A stretch of 5,180 bases of DNA, from positions 1 through 5,180 of the forward strand of contig JAUWXV010000261.1 of NCBI GenBank assembly GCA_030616165.1. Direction: 5' to 3'. The position numbers and the translations under genes were made by a program. This document shows positions 1 to 5,180 of the stretch, piece by piece. The stretch is from a bacterium (GTDB taxonomy: Bacteria; SM23-31; JAUVVT01). The notes under the pieces were generated by a model, which searched no databases, was not told the origin of the DNA, and was given only the letters and a program-made list of their open reading frames with translations. How positions within the stretch are numbered: the stretch's first letter is position 1; each line of letters starts with the position of its first letter.

Positions 1-193
1 GGTTAAAAGATAAAAATTAAATTTATAAAGTTGCATATATTGTAAATTTTTAATATATTTTATAATGAATTTTATTTTCTAAAGGCTGACACTTCAAGTC
101 CGGTTATTCCCAATTCTATATCGACAGCATTTCGTAATGAATAATTATCTTTCCTACTGGGTAAAGATACATAAATTGGAATAATTTCTTTAT
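1..193. other. AT-rich intergenic stretch, no gene recognised
   Basis: Very AT-rich sequence with no supportable gene. On the minus strand one frame is open from 194 down to a TAA at 72-74 and ends in residues such as NAVDIELGITGLEVSAFRK, but it has no start codon and matches no family I know, so it is not called. From about 153 (CCTACTGGG) the plus strand may still be a very decayed part of the RAYT relic that becomes recognisable at 194. Confidence 0.5.
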
Positions 194-221
194 TTCAGAG
201 TTATTTCTCAGATTAACGAAA

Positions 222-249
222 GTAAGGGCGGTTCGCCAACCGCACCTAC
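222..249. repeat. 28-bp palindrome, GGCGGT subtype, in RAYT relic A
   Basis: Two 12-base arms (222-233 and 238-249) pair at 10 of 12 positions around the loop CGCC. The outer arm starts GTAAGGGCGG. It lies between the QIN and WQRN motifs of the transposase relic and is read through in frame as roughly KGGSPTAP. It belongs to the same 12+4+12 family as the copies at 744, 3958 and 4043. Confidence 0.8.
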
Positions 250-289
250 TTTCTGGCAGCGTAATTATTATGAACATATTGTCAGAAAT

Positions 290-362
290 GTAAGGGCGAA
301 GCATTTAAACAAAGAGTTTTTGAGAAATTTAGGGCATATATAAGAAAATGCTTCGCCCCTAC
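290..362. repeat. 73-bp palindromic element, copy 1
   Basis: The 17-base arms GTAAGGGCGAAGCATTT (290-306) and its partner at 346-362 match at 16 of 17 positions and flank a 39-base AT-rich middle. A second copy of identical length lies at 4147-4219; by my count 66 of 73 bases agree. Both copies follow the motif TCAGAAAY and sit in a RAYT relic. Here the element adds an in-frame stop and shifts the frame (73 is 1 mod 3), which breaks the transposase. Confidence 0.9.
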
Positions 363-433
363 GAAAATCTAATTTGCGAATATATCATTAATAATCCAAT
401 AAAATGGGATTTCGATAGGGAAAATTTAAAAAT

Positions 434-440
434 AGGGGAA
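434..440 (+). promoter_or_regulatory. Shine-Dalgarno site of the kinase gene
   Basis: AGGGGAA lies 6 bases before the ATG at 447. It is made from the last sense codons of the upstream transposase relic, so the kinase appears to borrow its ribosome binding site from RAYT sequence. The in-frame TAA at 441-443 rules out an earlier start in this frame. Confidence 0.6.
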
Positions 441-446
441 TAAATT

Positions 447-2687
447 ATGATAGGCAAAACCATCTCTCATTACAAAATCCTCTTTAAACTTGGTGAAGGG
501 GGGATGGGTGTAGTGTATAAGGCGGAGGATACAAAGCTTGACAGGTTGGTTGCGTTAAAGTTTTTGCCGAGTCATCTTATAGATGATGAGAAGGCTCTAA
601 ATAGATTACTAAAAGAAGCAAAAGCTGCTTCAAAGATAAATCATCCAAATGTGTGTACAATTTATGCGATTGAAGAACATGAAGATACACATTTTATTGT
701 TATGGAATATGTTGATGGTATGACATTAAGACAGAAAATAAAAGAGAGGGCGAATAGCCATTCGCCCCTACGGGTAGATGATGCAATAGCTTATTCAATT
801 CAAATTTGTAAGGCACTCAAAGCTGCTCATGATAAGGGTATAATTCACCGCGATATTAAGTCCGAAAACATAATGATAAATTTGGAAAACATGGCCAAAG
901 TTATGGATTTTGGTCTTGCAAAACTAAAGGATGAGGCAGGATTAACAAAGACTGGCACAGCAGGGACAATTGCCTATATGGCACCTGAACAAATCAAGGG
1001 AGAGGATATTGATAATAGAGTAGATATCTGGGCTTTCGGTGTAGTTCTATTTGAAATGCTTACGAGGGAATTTCCATTTGAAGGTCAATATGAATCGGCA
1101 ATGTCTTATTCGATTGTTAATACCGAACCTAAATCTATCACTGACATCATTCCTGATGTCCCAATTAATATAGAGCAGTTAATATATAAAGCGTTAGAAA
1201 AAGACAAAGAAAGACGATATCAAGAAGTAAATGAACTAATTGGAGATTTAAAGAAGATACCTTCTAAAGTAACCATTTTAGAAAAGCAGGAAAAGTCTAT
1301 TGTTGTTCTTCCGTTTGTGAATATGAGTCCGGATCCTGAGCAGGAATATTTTAGTGATGGATTAACAGAGGAAATTATTACTGACCTATCACATATTCAT
1401 ACTCTTAGTGTAATTTCCAGAAGTTCTGCGATGACATTTAAGGGAACAAAGAAGAAAATCAAGGAGATTGCAAGAGAAGTAAATGTACATTATGTTCTTG
1501 AAGGGAGCGTGAGAAAAGCTGGTAACAAATTACGGATAACTGCACAGTTAATAGATGCGATAAATGATAAACATTTATGGGCGGAAAAATACAGCGGAAC
1601 TCTTGATGATGTGTTTGACATTCAGGAGAGGGTATCGAGTTCAATTGTGGACGCTCTTAAACTAAAACTAAATCCTGAAGAAGAGAAAAAAATAGCCAAA
1701 CGTCCAATTGATAATGTGCAAGCCTATGAATGCTATCTGCAGGCCAAACATGAATACTGGCGCTTTACGGCAGAAGGAGCAAAACGAGCACTCCAACACC
1801 TTCAAGAAGCCTTGGGAATAGTTGGAGATAATGTATTTATCTATGCAGGAATGGCAGAGGCATATTTTGTACTCTCTCACACTAAGGGCGAGGAATTTGT
1901 AAAACATTTAGATAAAGTAGAAGAATGTGTGAATAAGATTTTTGAATTGGAGTCTGAATCATCGTATGGTTATTGTTTCTTAGGATTAGTAAAATGGAAA
2001 GAGCCCAAACCTCAAGAAGCGATAAAGTTTCTAAAACGAGCATGTGATATTAATCCTGATGATACTGAAACTTTGATATGGTTGAGTTTTACTGCCGCTG
2101 AAGTCGGAAAACTCTCTATTGCTGAACCATGTATCAGAAGATTATTAGAAATTGACCCTTTATCTCCTATGAGTCACTTTTGTATTGGATGGTTCCATTT
2201 AATGGAAGGACATTTGGAGCCAGTGCTGGAAGCGTTTAAAAAAGCTCATCAAATGGTCCCTGAAAGTCCACTCTTTGGATTTAAATATGCCCGTGCTCTT
2301 GCGCTTAATCAGCAGTTTGAGGAAGCTTACTCGCTTTTTGACCTAATAATAAAAAATTCCCCAGATGATGTTTTTGCCTGGTTGGGTCCATTCTTTAAAT
2401 ATGCCCTACAGGGTGAGAAAAATAAAGCGTTGAAATCCGTCACTGAAGATATTAAGACGGCAGCACGATTGGATGAGACTGTATCATGGTACATGGCAGA
2501 GTGCTATGCATTAATAGATGAAAAAGAAGAAGCAATTGATTGGCTTGAAAATGCTGTTTGGCGGGGAGTTTTAAACTACTCCCTTCTTTCTGAATACGAC
2601 CCCTTCCTCGAAAACATCCGCGGAGAAGAACGCTTTAAAAAGCTCATGGAAAGAGTCAAGTATGAGTGGGAGAATTTTGAGGTATGA
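447..2687 (+). CDS. Serine/threonine protein kinase with TolB/FlgO-like domain and TPR region
   Basis: A 746-aa signalling kinase of the PknB (Hanks) type. The kinase domain (about 9-270) has all key residues: glycine loop GEGGMG (16-21), Lys38, helix-C Glu57, HRD with catalytic Asp136 and Asn141, DFG Asp154, APE 179-181 and the closing Arg257. Residues about 283-408 (SIVVLPFVNMSPDPEQEYF onward) match the TolB-like/FlgO-type domain often seen behind kinases and adenylate cyclases. Residues about 424-715 are helical TPR repeats, probably for protein binding. The linker between kinase and TolB domain is only about 12 residues and no transmembrane helix is seen, so the protein is probably cytoplasmic, whereas many relatives have a membrane span there. 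Residues 101-109 (RANSHSPLR), between kinase strand 5 and helix E, are encoded by a 28-bp palindrome. The start is fixed by a good ribosome site and an in-frame stop just upstream. Substrates are unknown. Confidence 0.95.
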   Translation: MIGKTISHYKILFKLGEGGMGVVYKAEDTKLDRLVALKFLPSHLIDDEKALNRLLKEAKAASKINHPNVCTIYAIEEHEDTHFIVMEYVDGMTLRQKIKERANSHSPLRVDDAIAYSIQICKALKAAHDKGIIHRDIKSENIMINLENMAKVMDFGLAKLKDEAGLTKTGTAGTIAYMAPEQIKGEDIDNRVDIWAFGVVLFEMLTREFPFEGQYESAMSYSIVNTEPKSITDIIPDVPINIEQLIYKALEKDKERRYQEVNELIGDLKKIPSKVTILEKQEKSIVVLPFVNMSPDPEQEYFSDGLTEEIITDLSHIHTLSVISRSSAMTFKGTKKKIKEIAREVNVHYVLEGSVRKAGNKLRITAQLIDAINDKHLWAEKYSGTLDDVFDIQERVSSSIVDALKLKLNPEEEKKIAKRPIDNVQAYECYLQAKHEYWRFTAEGAKRALQHLQEALGIVGDNVFIYAGMAEAYFVLSHTKGEEFVKHLDKVEECVNKIFELESESSYGYCFLGLVKWKEPKPQEAIKFLKRACDINPDDTETLIWLSFTAAEVGKLSIAEPCIRRLLEIDPLSPMSHFCIGWFHLMEGHLEPVLEAFKKAHQMVPESPLFGFKYARALALNQQFEEAYSLFDLIIKNSPDDVFAWLGPFFKYALQGEKNKALKSVTEDIKTAARLDETVSWYMAECYALIDEKEEAIDWLENAVWRGVLNYSLLSEYDPFLENIRGEERFKKLMERVKYEWENFEV
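744..771. repeat. 28-bp palindrome inside the kinase coding sequence
   Basis: Arms 744-755 and 760-771 surround the loop AGCC. The inner eight bases GGGCGAAT pair perfectly with ATTCGCCC, and 9 of 12 arm positions pair overall. It is the same family as the non-coding copies and closest to 3958-3985, with the same loop. It encodes about ERANSHSPLR at kinase residues 100-109, where most PknB kinases have a short loop. The frame stays open and all catalytic motifs follow, so the insertion is tolerated. Confidence 0.85.
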
Positions 2688-2777
2688 GAATATTATCTAT
2701 TTTTCAATAGAGCACAAGGAGATTTTTCTTCTAATTAGTAATTAAATATTTTGTTCAAGATTGTTTAGAGTATTTGA

Positions 2778-3719
2778 ATGATTCCATTTCGACAAACAAG
2801 ATTGGTAATATTTCTATTCACAATGTTATATCTTGTTGTTCTTTTAAAATGTTCTTCAGGGCAGCGAGTAGACCCAAGTTATCACCCAAGACTGCCAAAT
2901 CCTGCAACTTTTCAAAAAAATAATGGACCCATTGTATTAATAGATGAAAGCCACAACAATATCGTTGCTACAAAAGGTCGCTATACTCCTTTTATTGAAG
3001 TACTTCGTTTGGATGGTTATATAATTAAACCTCTCCGGTCGCCTTTTACAGTTGAAATTCTTGAAAATGGTGATATCCTTGTTATAGGCAATGCATTGCA
3101 TGATAGGAATGTACAAGACTGGTCTCTCCCAACGCCTTCAGCATTTACAGATAAAGAAATCACAGAAGTCTGTCAATGGATAAAGAAAGGTGGTTCACTT
3201 TTGCTTCTTGCAGATCATATGCCTTTACCTGGTGCTGCAAAAAACTTAGCACAAGCTCTGGGTTTTGAATTTACAAACAGTTTTGTTTTTAACCCAGAAA
3301 CATGGGATCCAACAATCTTTCGCATCTCAGATAGTACATTAGTGGATCATCCCATTGTACGAGGAAGATCAGAAAAAGAATCTATTGACTCTATAGCAAG
3401 TTTTTTCGGTCAAGCTTTTAGGTCAAATGAGGCTCAACCGTTGCTAGTGATCGGACCTTCCAATGTAGCTTATCTGCCAACCAAAGCATGGGAATTTAAC
3501 GAAGAAACGCCAAGTTTTTCAGCTGAAGGATGGCTTCAAGGAGCAGTAAGAAAATTTGGAAAAGGACGTATTGCTGTATTTGGTGAAGCTACTATGTTTT
3601 CAGCACAGATTTCTCAATCAAGTAAAGAAAAGTTAGGAATGAATACACCAGAGGGAAAAGAAAACCTCCAGTTCCTTCTCAATATTTTTCACTGGCTATC
3701 AGGACTTATAGAGCATTAG
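2778..3719 (+). CDS. Exported DUF4350-like (glutamine-amidotransferase-like fold) protein
   Basis: A 313-aa protein of unknown role. The N-terminus has basic residues (Arg5, Arg8), a hydrophobic stretch about 9-23 and then KCSSG, so it is exported and possibly lipid-anchored at Cys25, although Lys at -1 is poor for a lipobox. The mature part resembles the DUF4350/GldG-type family with an amidotransferase-like fold: VLIDESHNN (53-61), RYTPF and DGY (68-81), DILVIGNA (99-106), a GGSLLLLADHMPLPGAA block (138-154), then GKGRIAVFGEATMFSAQ (261-277) and a C-terminal NLQFLLNIFHWL (296-307). DHMP and FGEA look like the conserved pocket, but no reaction is known. A TGA sits directly before the ATG, so this start is the earliest possible, and it keeps the signal peptide intact. 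No clear Shine-Dalgarno site is present. It lies 90 bp after the kinase on the same strand, so cotranscription is possible but unproven. The family name is recalled from motif pattern only. Confidence 0.85.
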   Translation: MIPFRQTRLVIFLFTMLYLVVLLKCSSGQRVDPSYHPRLPNPATFQKNNGPIVLIDESHNNIVATKGRYTPFIEVLRLDGYIIKPLRSPFTVEILENGDILVIGNALHDRNVQDWSLPTPSAFTDKEITEVCQWIKKGGSLLLLADHMPLPGAAKNLAQALGFEFTNSFVFNPETWDPTIFRISDSTLVDHPIVRGRSEKESIDSIASFFGQAFRSNEAQPLLVIGPSNVAYLPTKAWEFNEETPSFSAEGWLQGAVRKFGKGRIAVFGEATMFSAQISQSSKEKLGMNTPEGKENLQFLLNIFHWLSGLIEH

Positions 3720-3830
3720 TTTTCTCTGTCATCTTTGTTGATGGTAAAGATAATTTAGATAAATTGAAATAAATATTTAATACATGTTTTAATTTTATAC
3801 GTAATCTCGGTTTTATTCATGCGTTTTTAA
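3720..3830. other. Short AT-rich spacer
   Basis: I see no gene and no convincing terminator here. ATCTTT and AAAGAT around 3732-3752 could form a weak stem, but no T-run follows. Confidence 0.4.
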
Positions 3831-3926
3831 GAACACGACCCCTTCCTCGAAAACATCCGTGGTGAGGAACGCTTCAAAAAGCTCATGGAAAGAGTCGAAT
3901 ATGAATGGGAGCATTTTGAGGTATAA
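3831..3926 (+). pseudogene. 3'-end relic of a second kinase/TPR gene
   Basis: Ninety-six bases encode EHDPFLENIRGEERFKKL and on to WEHFEV followed by TAA, matching the last 31 residues of the intact kinase (gene positions 2592-2687). By my count 86 of 96 bases agree. Of the ten differences, six fall at third codon positions, and only three residues change (Tyr/His, Lys/Glu, Asn/His). That pattern points to a separate paralogue that diverged under selection rather than a recent copy of the neighbour. An in-frame TAA (3828-3830) stands directly before it and homology ends there, so everything upstream of the tail has been lost. A RAYT relic follows within 8 bp. Confidence 0.9.
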
Positions 3927-3933
3927 TAATAAT

Positions 3934-4035
3934 TGGCAAAACAATATGATATTACATGTAAGGGCGAACAGCCGTTCGCCCCTACGAAACAAAATTTATG
4001 AATGTATCTTTAAAATTTATTGGAATGAGAATTGA
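3934..4035 (+). pseudogene. RAYT C-terminal relic, copy C
   Basis: An open stretch starting WQNNMILHVRANSRSPLR and ending IYECIFKIYWNEN before TGA at 4033-4035. WQ..N corresponds to WQRNYYEH of copy A with a deletion, and NKIYECIFKIYWNE corresponds to ENLICEYIINNPIKWD. At the DNA level the bases after the palindrome (AATTTATGAATGTATC) align with copy A (AATTTGCGAATATATC). A 28-bp palindrome occupies the same relative place as the 73-bp element in copy A. The likeness is moderate and decayed, so the assignment is less certain than for copies A and B. Confidence 0.5.
3958..3985. repeat. 28-bp palindrome in RAYT relic C
   Basis: Arms 3958-3969 (GTAAGGGCGAAC) and 3974-3985 (GTTCGCCCCTAC) pair at 11 of 12 positions around the loop AGCC. 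It is read in the relic as VRANSRSPLR, the same phase as RANSHSPLR in the kinase. Compared with the kinase copy, the pair closing the loop is C-G here and T-A there, so the stem is kept by a double change. Confidence 0.9.
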
Positions 4036-4042
4036 TGATTAT

Positions 4043-4070
4043 ATGAGGGCGGTTGGCGAACCGCCCCTAC
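4043..4070. repeat. 28-bp palindrome, GGCGGT subtype, in RAYT relic B
   Basis: The inner arms GGGCGGTT (4047-4054) and AACCGCCC (4059-4066) are perfect around the loop GGCG, and the outer left arm has decayed. In the relic it reads EGGWRTAPT, the same phase as KGGSPTAPT in copy A, but at a different place in the transposase (before the RKPLGRLIG motif rather than after QIN). Confidence 0.85.
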
Positions 4071-4146
4071 AAACCGAAAACCATTAGGACGTTTAATTGG
4101 TGCATTTAAAACAGTTTCAAACAAACAAATCAATTTAATCAGAAAC

Positions 4147-4219
4147 GTAAGGGCGAAGCATTTAAATAAAGAGTTTTTGAAAAATTTACGGTATATGCAA
4201 AAAAATGCTTCGCCCCTAC
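4147..4219. repeat. 73-bp palindromic element, copy 2
   Basis: The 17-base arms at 4147-4163 and 4203-4219 match at 16 of 17 positions. Overall it has the same length and about 90% identity with 290-362, and differences are confined to the AT-rich middle. Unlike copy 1 it has no internal stop in the transposase frame. The left flank TCAGAAAC mirrors TCAGAAAT at copy 1, while the right flanks differ beyond CG. Confidence 0.9.
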
Positions 4220-4238
4220 GGATCCTGCGGTGGGGGGA

Positions 4239-4413
4239 ATGGGTTTGATTCGCCCAAAAGGTACCGTTAACATAAAGATTCAAATTCCTGAAGAATCCTG
4301 AAGTTTCTCCTGAAAAAGCAATTGAAAACAAAACTTTTGTAAATTTTTGGCAGCATACTTTAAAATTATTGCAGTGTATCTGTCTTTCTGAATTTATTTC
4401 AGCATATAAATAA
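4239..4413 (+). pseudogene. Possible small gene frameshifted by a 10-bp duplication
   Basis: From ATG 4239 the frame reads MGLIRPKGTVNIKIQIPEES and hits TGA at 4299. The bases CCTGAAG recur directly (CCTGAAGAAT then CCTGAAGTTT, from 4287). Removing one 10-base unit joins the start to a second open stretch (PEVSPEKAIENKTFVNFWQH and onward) that ends SAYK at TAA 4411-4413, giving a 54-aa frame. I do not recognise the product. A G-rich run directly abuts the ATG, too close for a normal ribosome site, and the region starts at the edge of relic B, so it may be a fragment of a longer gene or chance. Confidence 0.25.
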
Positions 4414-4426
4414 TCAAAAAAAAATA

Positions 4427-4474
4427 GATTCTGAAACAATACTGAATCAAGTTCAGCACAGGGTTCAGAATGAC
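4427..4474. repeat. Nested inverted repeat ending in AGAATGACAGG
   Basis: ATTCTGAA (4428-4435) pairs with TTCAGAAT (4464-4471), and inside it CTGAA (4442-4446) pairs with TTCAG (4452-4456). The right side ends GAATGACA, the same tail as the repeat at 4795-4873. Stems of the type ATTC...GAATGACA are a common class of dispersed bacterial intergenic repeats. Function is unknown, and no T-run follows to suggest a terminator. Confidence 0.6.
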
Positions 4475-4794
4475 AGGGCTATGTTTTATTTAGTTTTAAT
4501 GGTTTTAAAATAGCATTAAAATACACAAATATTATGTATTTTTGAGAATTTACAAAAGTTCTATGAAAATGTAATATATAGAGAAATTTATGGCGGAGGA
4601 TATGAAATCTTTCCTTAAAACAAATATTAATATTATATCTGCCCTTAATAAGATGATTTTGAATAGATTAACTATTAGTAGTGTTTCATGAAAATAATGC
4701 TATAAATAATATAATTAATATGGATAATGAATTTTATTTTCTTGAAAACATGTGTCCATAATACATAATAATCAATAAGTCGTATTATTTATGG

Positions 4795-4818
4795 ATTCCC
4801 CCGAGTACTCGGGGGAAT
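4795..4818. repeat. Perfect 24-bp palindrome
   Basis: The half ATTCCCCCGAGT is followed by its exact reverse complement with no loop. It resembles the widespread GGATTCCC...GGGAATGACA intergenic repeats and is followed by GACA. It is GC-rich against very AT-rich surroundings and lies inside the MITE-like element. Confidence 0.85.
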
Positions 4819-4873
4819 GACAATGTGAGGGCAGGAATGACAAGGTGAGGGTGGGAATGACAGGTTGTGTTGA
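4814..4873. repeat. 20-bp tandem repeat, three units
   Basis: Units start at 4814, 4834 and 4854, each with GGAATGACA. Units 1 and 2 share GGAATGACAnGTGAGGG-like content, and unit 3 has decayed after ACAGG. The first unit overlaps the right half of the perfect palindrome, so the array looks like repeated copying of that palindrome's tail. This is too short and irregular for CRISPR. Confidence 0.75.
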
Positions 4874-4917
4874 TGATGTTTTGATTATTTCTAATAAAGT
4901 ATTTTCGTGAAACACTA

Positions 4918-5180
4918 TTATAATTCTTGCCAAATGAAATCACGAATAAATTTTTTTAATGTTCTGTTTTTTAAAGGAAAAACTTATAAAGTTCGATAAT
5001 TAAATGTAATATTTTCAATAGTGATTTAATCTATTTATAATTGGATGAGAACGTCTTATGGAGGACGATACGGCAAAAAATTAGAATTTTTCATGGATAA
5101 TCCGAGGGTTGTCCCTACATGGTTGTGGAAGTTATAGTAAATCAATATATTACATTTACACTTATTTCAACAAAAAGATT
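4918..5180. other. AT-rich intergenic stretch, nothing recognised
   Basis: No gene, RNA or strong repeat is visible. AGGG-TTGT-CCCT (5105-5116) followed by AC could be half of another decayed GTAGGG-type palindrome, but it is too short to call. A gene could begin beyond the window. Confidence 0.4.

Larger units (their letters stand above)
194..443 (+). pseudogene. RAYT (REP-associated Y1 transposase) C-terminal relic, copy A
   Basis: Remnant of an IS200/Y1-type REP-associated tyrosine transposase, the single-strand HUH enzyme family linked to dispersed palindromes. Reading from 194 gives FRVISQINESKGG, then from 251 WQRNYYEHIVRN (after one Phe), both typical of the C-terminal part of these proteins. 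The frame then enters a 73-bp palindromic element and meets a TAA at 341-343. The tail resumes one frame over at 363 as ENLICEYIINNPIKWDF and stops with TAA at 441-443. Removing exactly 290-362 rejoins RN to ENLICEY in one frame, so the element looks like an insertion into a once-intact gene. The N-terminal HUH region (MPNHxH) is not visible, so this copy cannot be active. It ends 3 bp before the kinase start. Family assignment is from motif recognition and was not checked by a search. Confidence 0.8.
4039..4248 (+). pseudogene. RAYT central-region relic, copy B, with two palindromes
   Basis: A frame open from a TGA at 4036 to TGA at 4246-4248. It reads EGGWRTAPTNRKPLGRLIG, then AFKTVSNKQINLIRN, the segment that precedes WQRNYYEH in this transposase family, and then runs through the 73-bp element as VRAKHLNKEFLKN to NASPLR before ending out of context. 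The WQRNYYEH motif and the C-terminal tail are missing, so this is a fragment. QIN matches the QIN of copy A. Copies B and C are in the reverse of gene order (tail first, middle second), so they are either two separate relics or one rearranged copy. No initiation site is seen. Confidence 0.7.
4679..4917. mobile_element. MITE-like 239-bp element with 18-bp terminal inverted repeats
   Basis: The left end TAGTGTTTCATGAAAATA (4679-4696) and the reverse complement of the right end (4900-4917) agree at 17 of 18 positions. Both ends begin with TA, as expected for a Tc1/mariner-IS630 type element that duplicates a TA target. The direct repeat ACTATTA flanks it (4671-4677 and 4914-4920), so the exact boundary is open. 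The interior has no transposase and carries the palindrome and tandem repeat described separately. A non-autonomous element moved by an unrelated transposase elsewhere is the likeliest reading. Confidence 0.55.

Noticed and set aside
116-304. 62-codon open frame on the minus strand
   Set aside because: It overlaps the plus-strand RAYT relic, including WQRNYYEH, and the palindromes. It is most likely a shadow.
374-402. Possible sigma70-type promoter (TTGCGA and CAATAA) before the kinase
   Set aside because: The -10 match is poor, and the bases are explained by the transposase tail codons.
1459-1907. Two short minus-strand frames (61 and 79 codons)
   Set aside because: They lie inside the kinase coding sequence, antisense, with no supporting signals.
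4017-4439. 140-codon open frame on the minus strand
   Set aside because: It runs antisense through two RAYT relics and two palindromes, and its apparent sequence is the complement of known transposase motifs. It has no ribosome site and no family resemblance.
4590-4691. 33-codon frame starting MAEDMKSFLKTN and ending at the MITE-like left end
   Set aside because: It is short and unrecognised. GGAGGA is only one base from the inner ATG at 4602, and removing the element adds only a few codons before another stop, so it is not a convincing truncated gene.
4795-4873. Possible CRISPR array
   Set aside because: The 20-bp units are contiguous with no unique spacers, and there are no cas genes.
5105-5116. 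Short hairpin AGGG-TTGT-CCCT
   Set aside because: The stem has only four base pairs and no T-run, which is too weak for a terminator or a repeat call.

Overview
AT-rich bacterial DNA, probably from an uncultured member of a Bacteroidetes/Calditrichaeota/Cloacimonetes-like or Aminicenantes-like lineage. This guess rests on gene style only: a PknB-type kinase fused to a TolB/FlgO-like domain and TPRs, a secreted DUF4350-like protein, and abundant GTAGGGGCG-type palindromes. No rRNA or marker gene fixes the taxon.

Layout. Positions 1-193 show nothing convincing. Positions 194-443 are the C-terminal part of a REP-associated tyrosine transposase (RAYT, IS200/Y1-like), broken by a 73-bp palindromic element and also carrying a 28-bp palindrome. 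Three bases after its stop begins the main gene (447-2687), an intact 746-aa serine/threonine kinase with TolB-like and TPR regions. A 28-bp palindrome of the same family sits inside its coding sequence in an open frame. After 90 bp comes a 313-aa exported protein (2778-3719). Positions 3831-3926 are a 96-bp relic of the 3' end of a second kinase gene of the same family. It is followed directly by two more RAYT relics (3934-4035 and 4039-4248), again holding 28-bp and 73-bp palindromes. From 4239 to 4413 there is a possible small gene frameshifted by a 10-bp tandem duplication. The rest is non-coding: a nested inverted repeat near 4427-4474 and a 239-bp MITE-like element (4679-4917) with 18-bp terminal inverted repeats starting in TA, which contains a perfect 24-bp palindrome and a 20-bp tandem repeat.

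Interpretation. Only two genes look intact. The kinase is probably a cytoplasmic signalling protein that binds partners through its TPRs. The downstream exported protein has an amidotransferase-like fold pattern and no known substrate. The rest is a graveyard of a RAYT/palindrome system. Six palindromes of one family occur in this window: five inside RAYT relics and one inside the living kinase gene. The 28-bp copies share a 12+4+12 design, and two of them show a compensatory base-pair change. The pairing 'kinase 3' end or start next to a RAYT relic' occurs twice, which suggests that recombination between dispersed copies shaped the locus.
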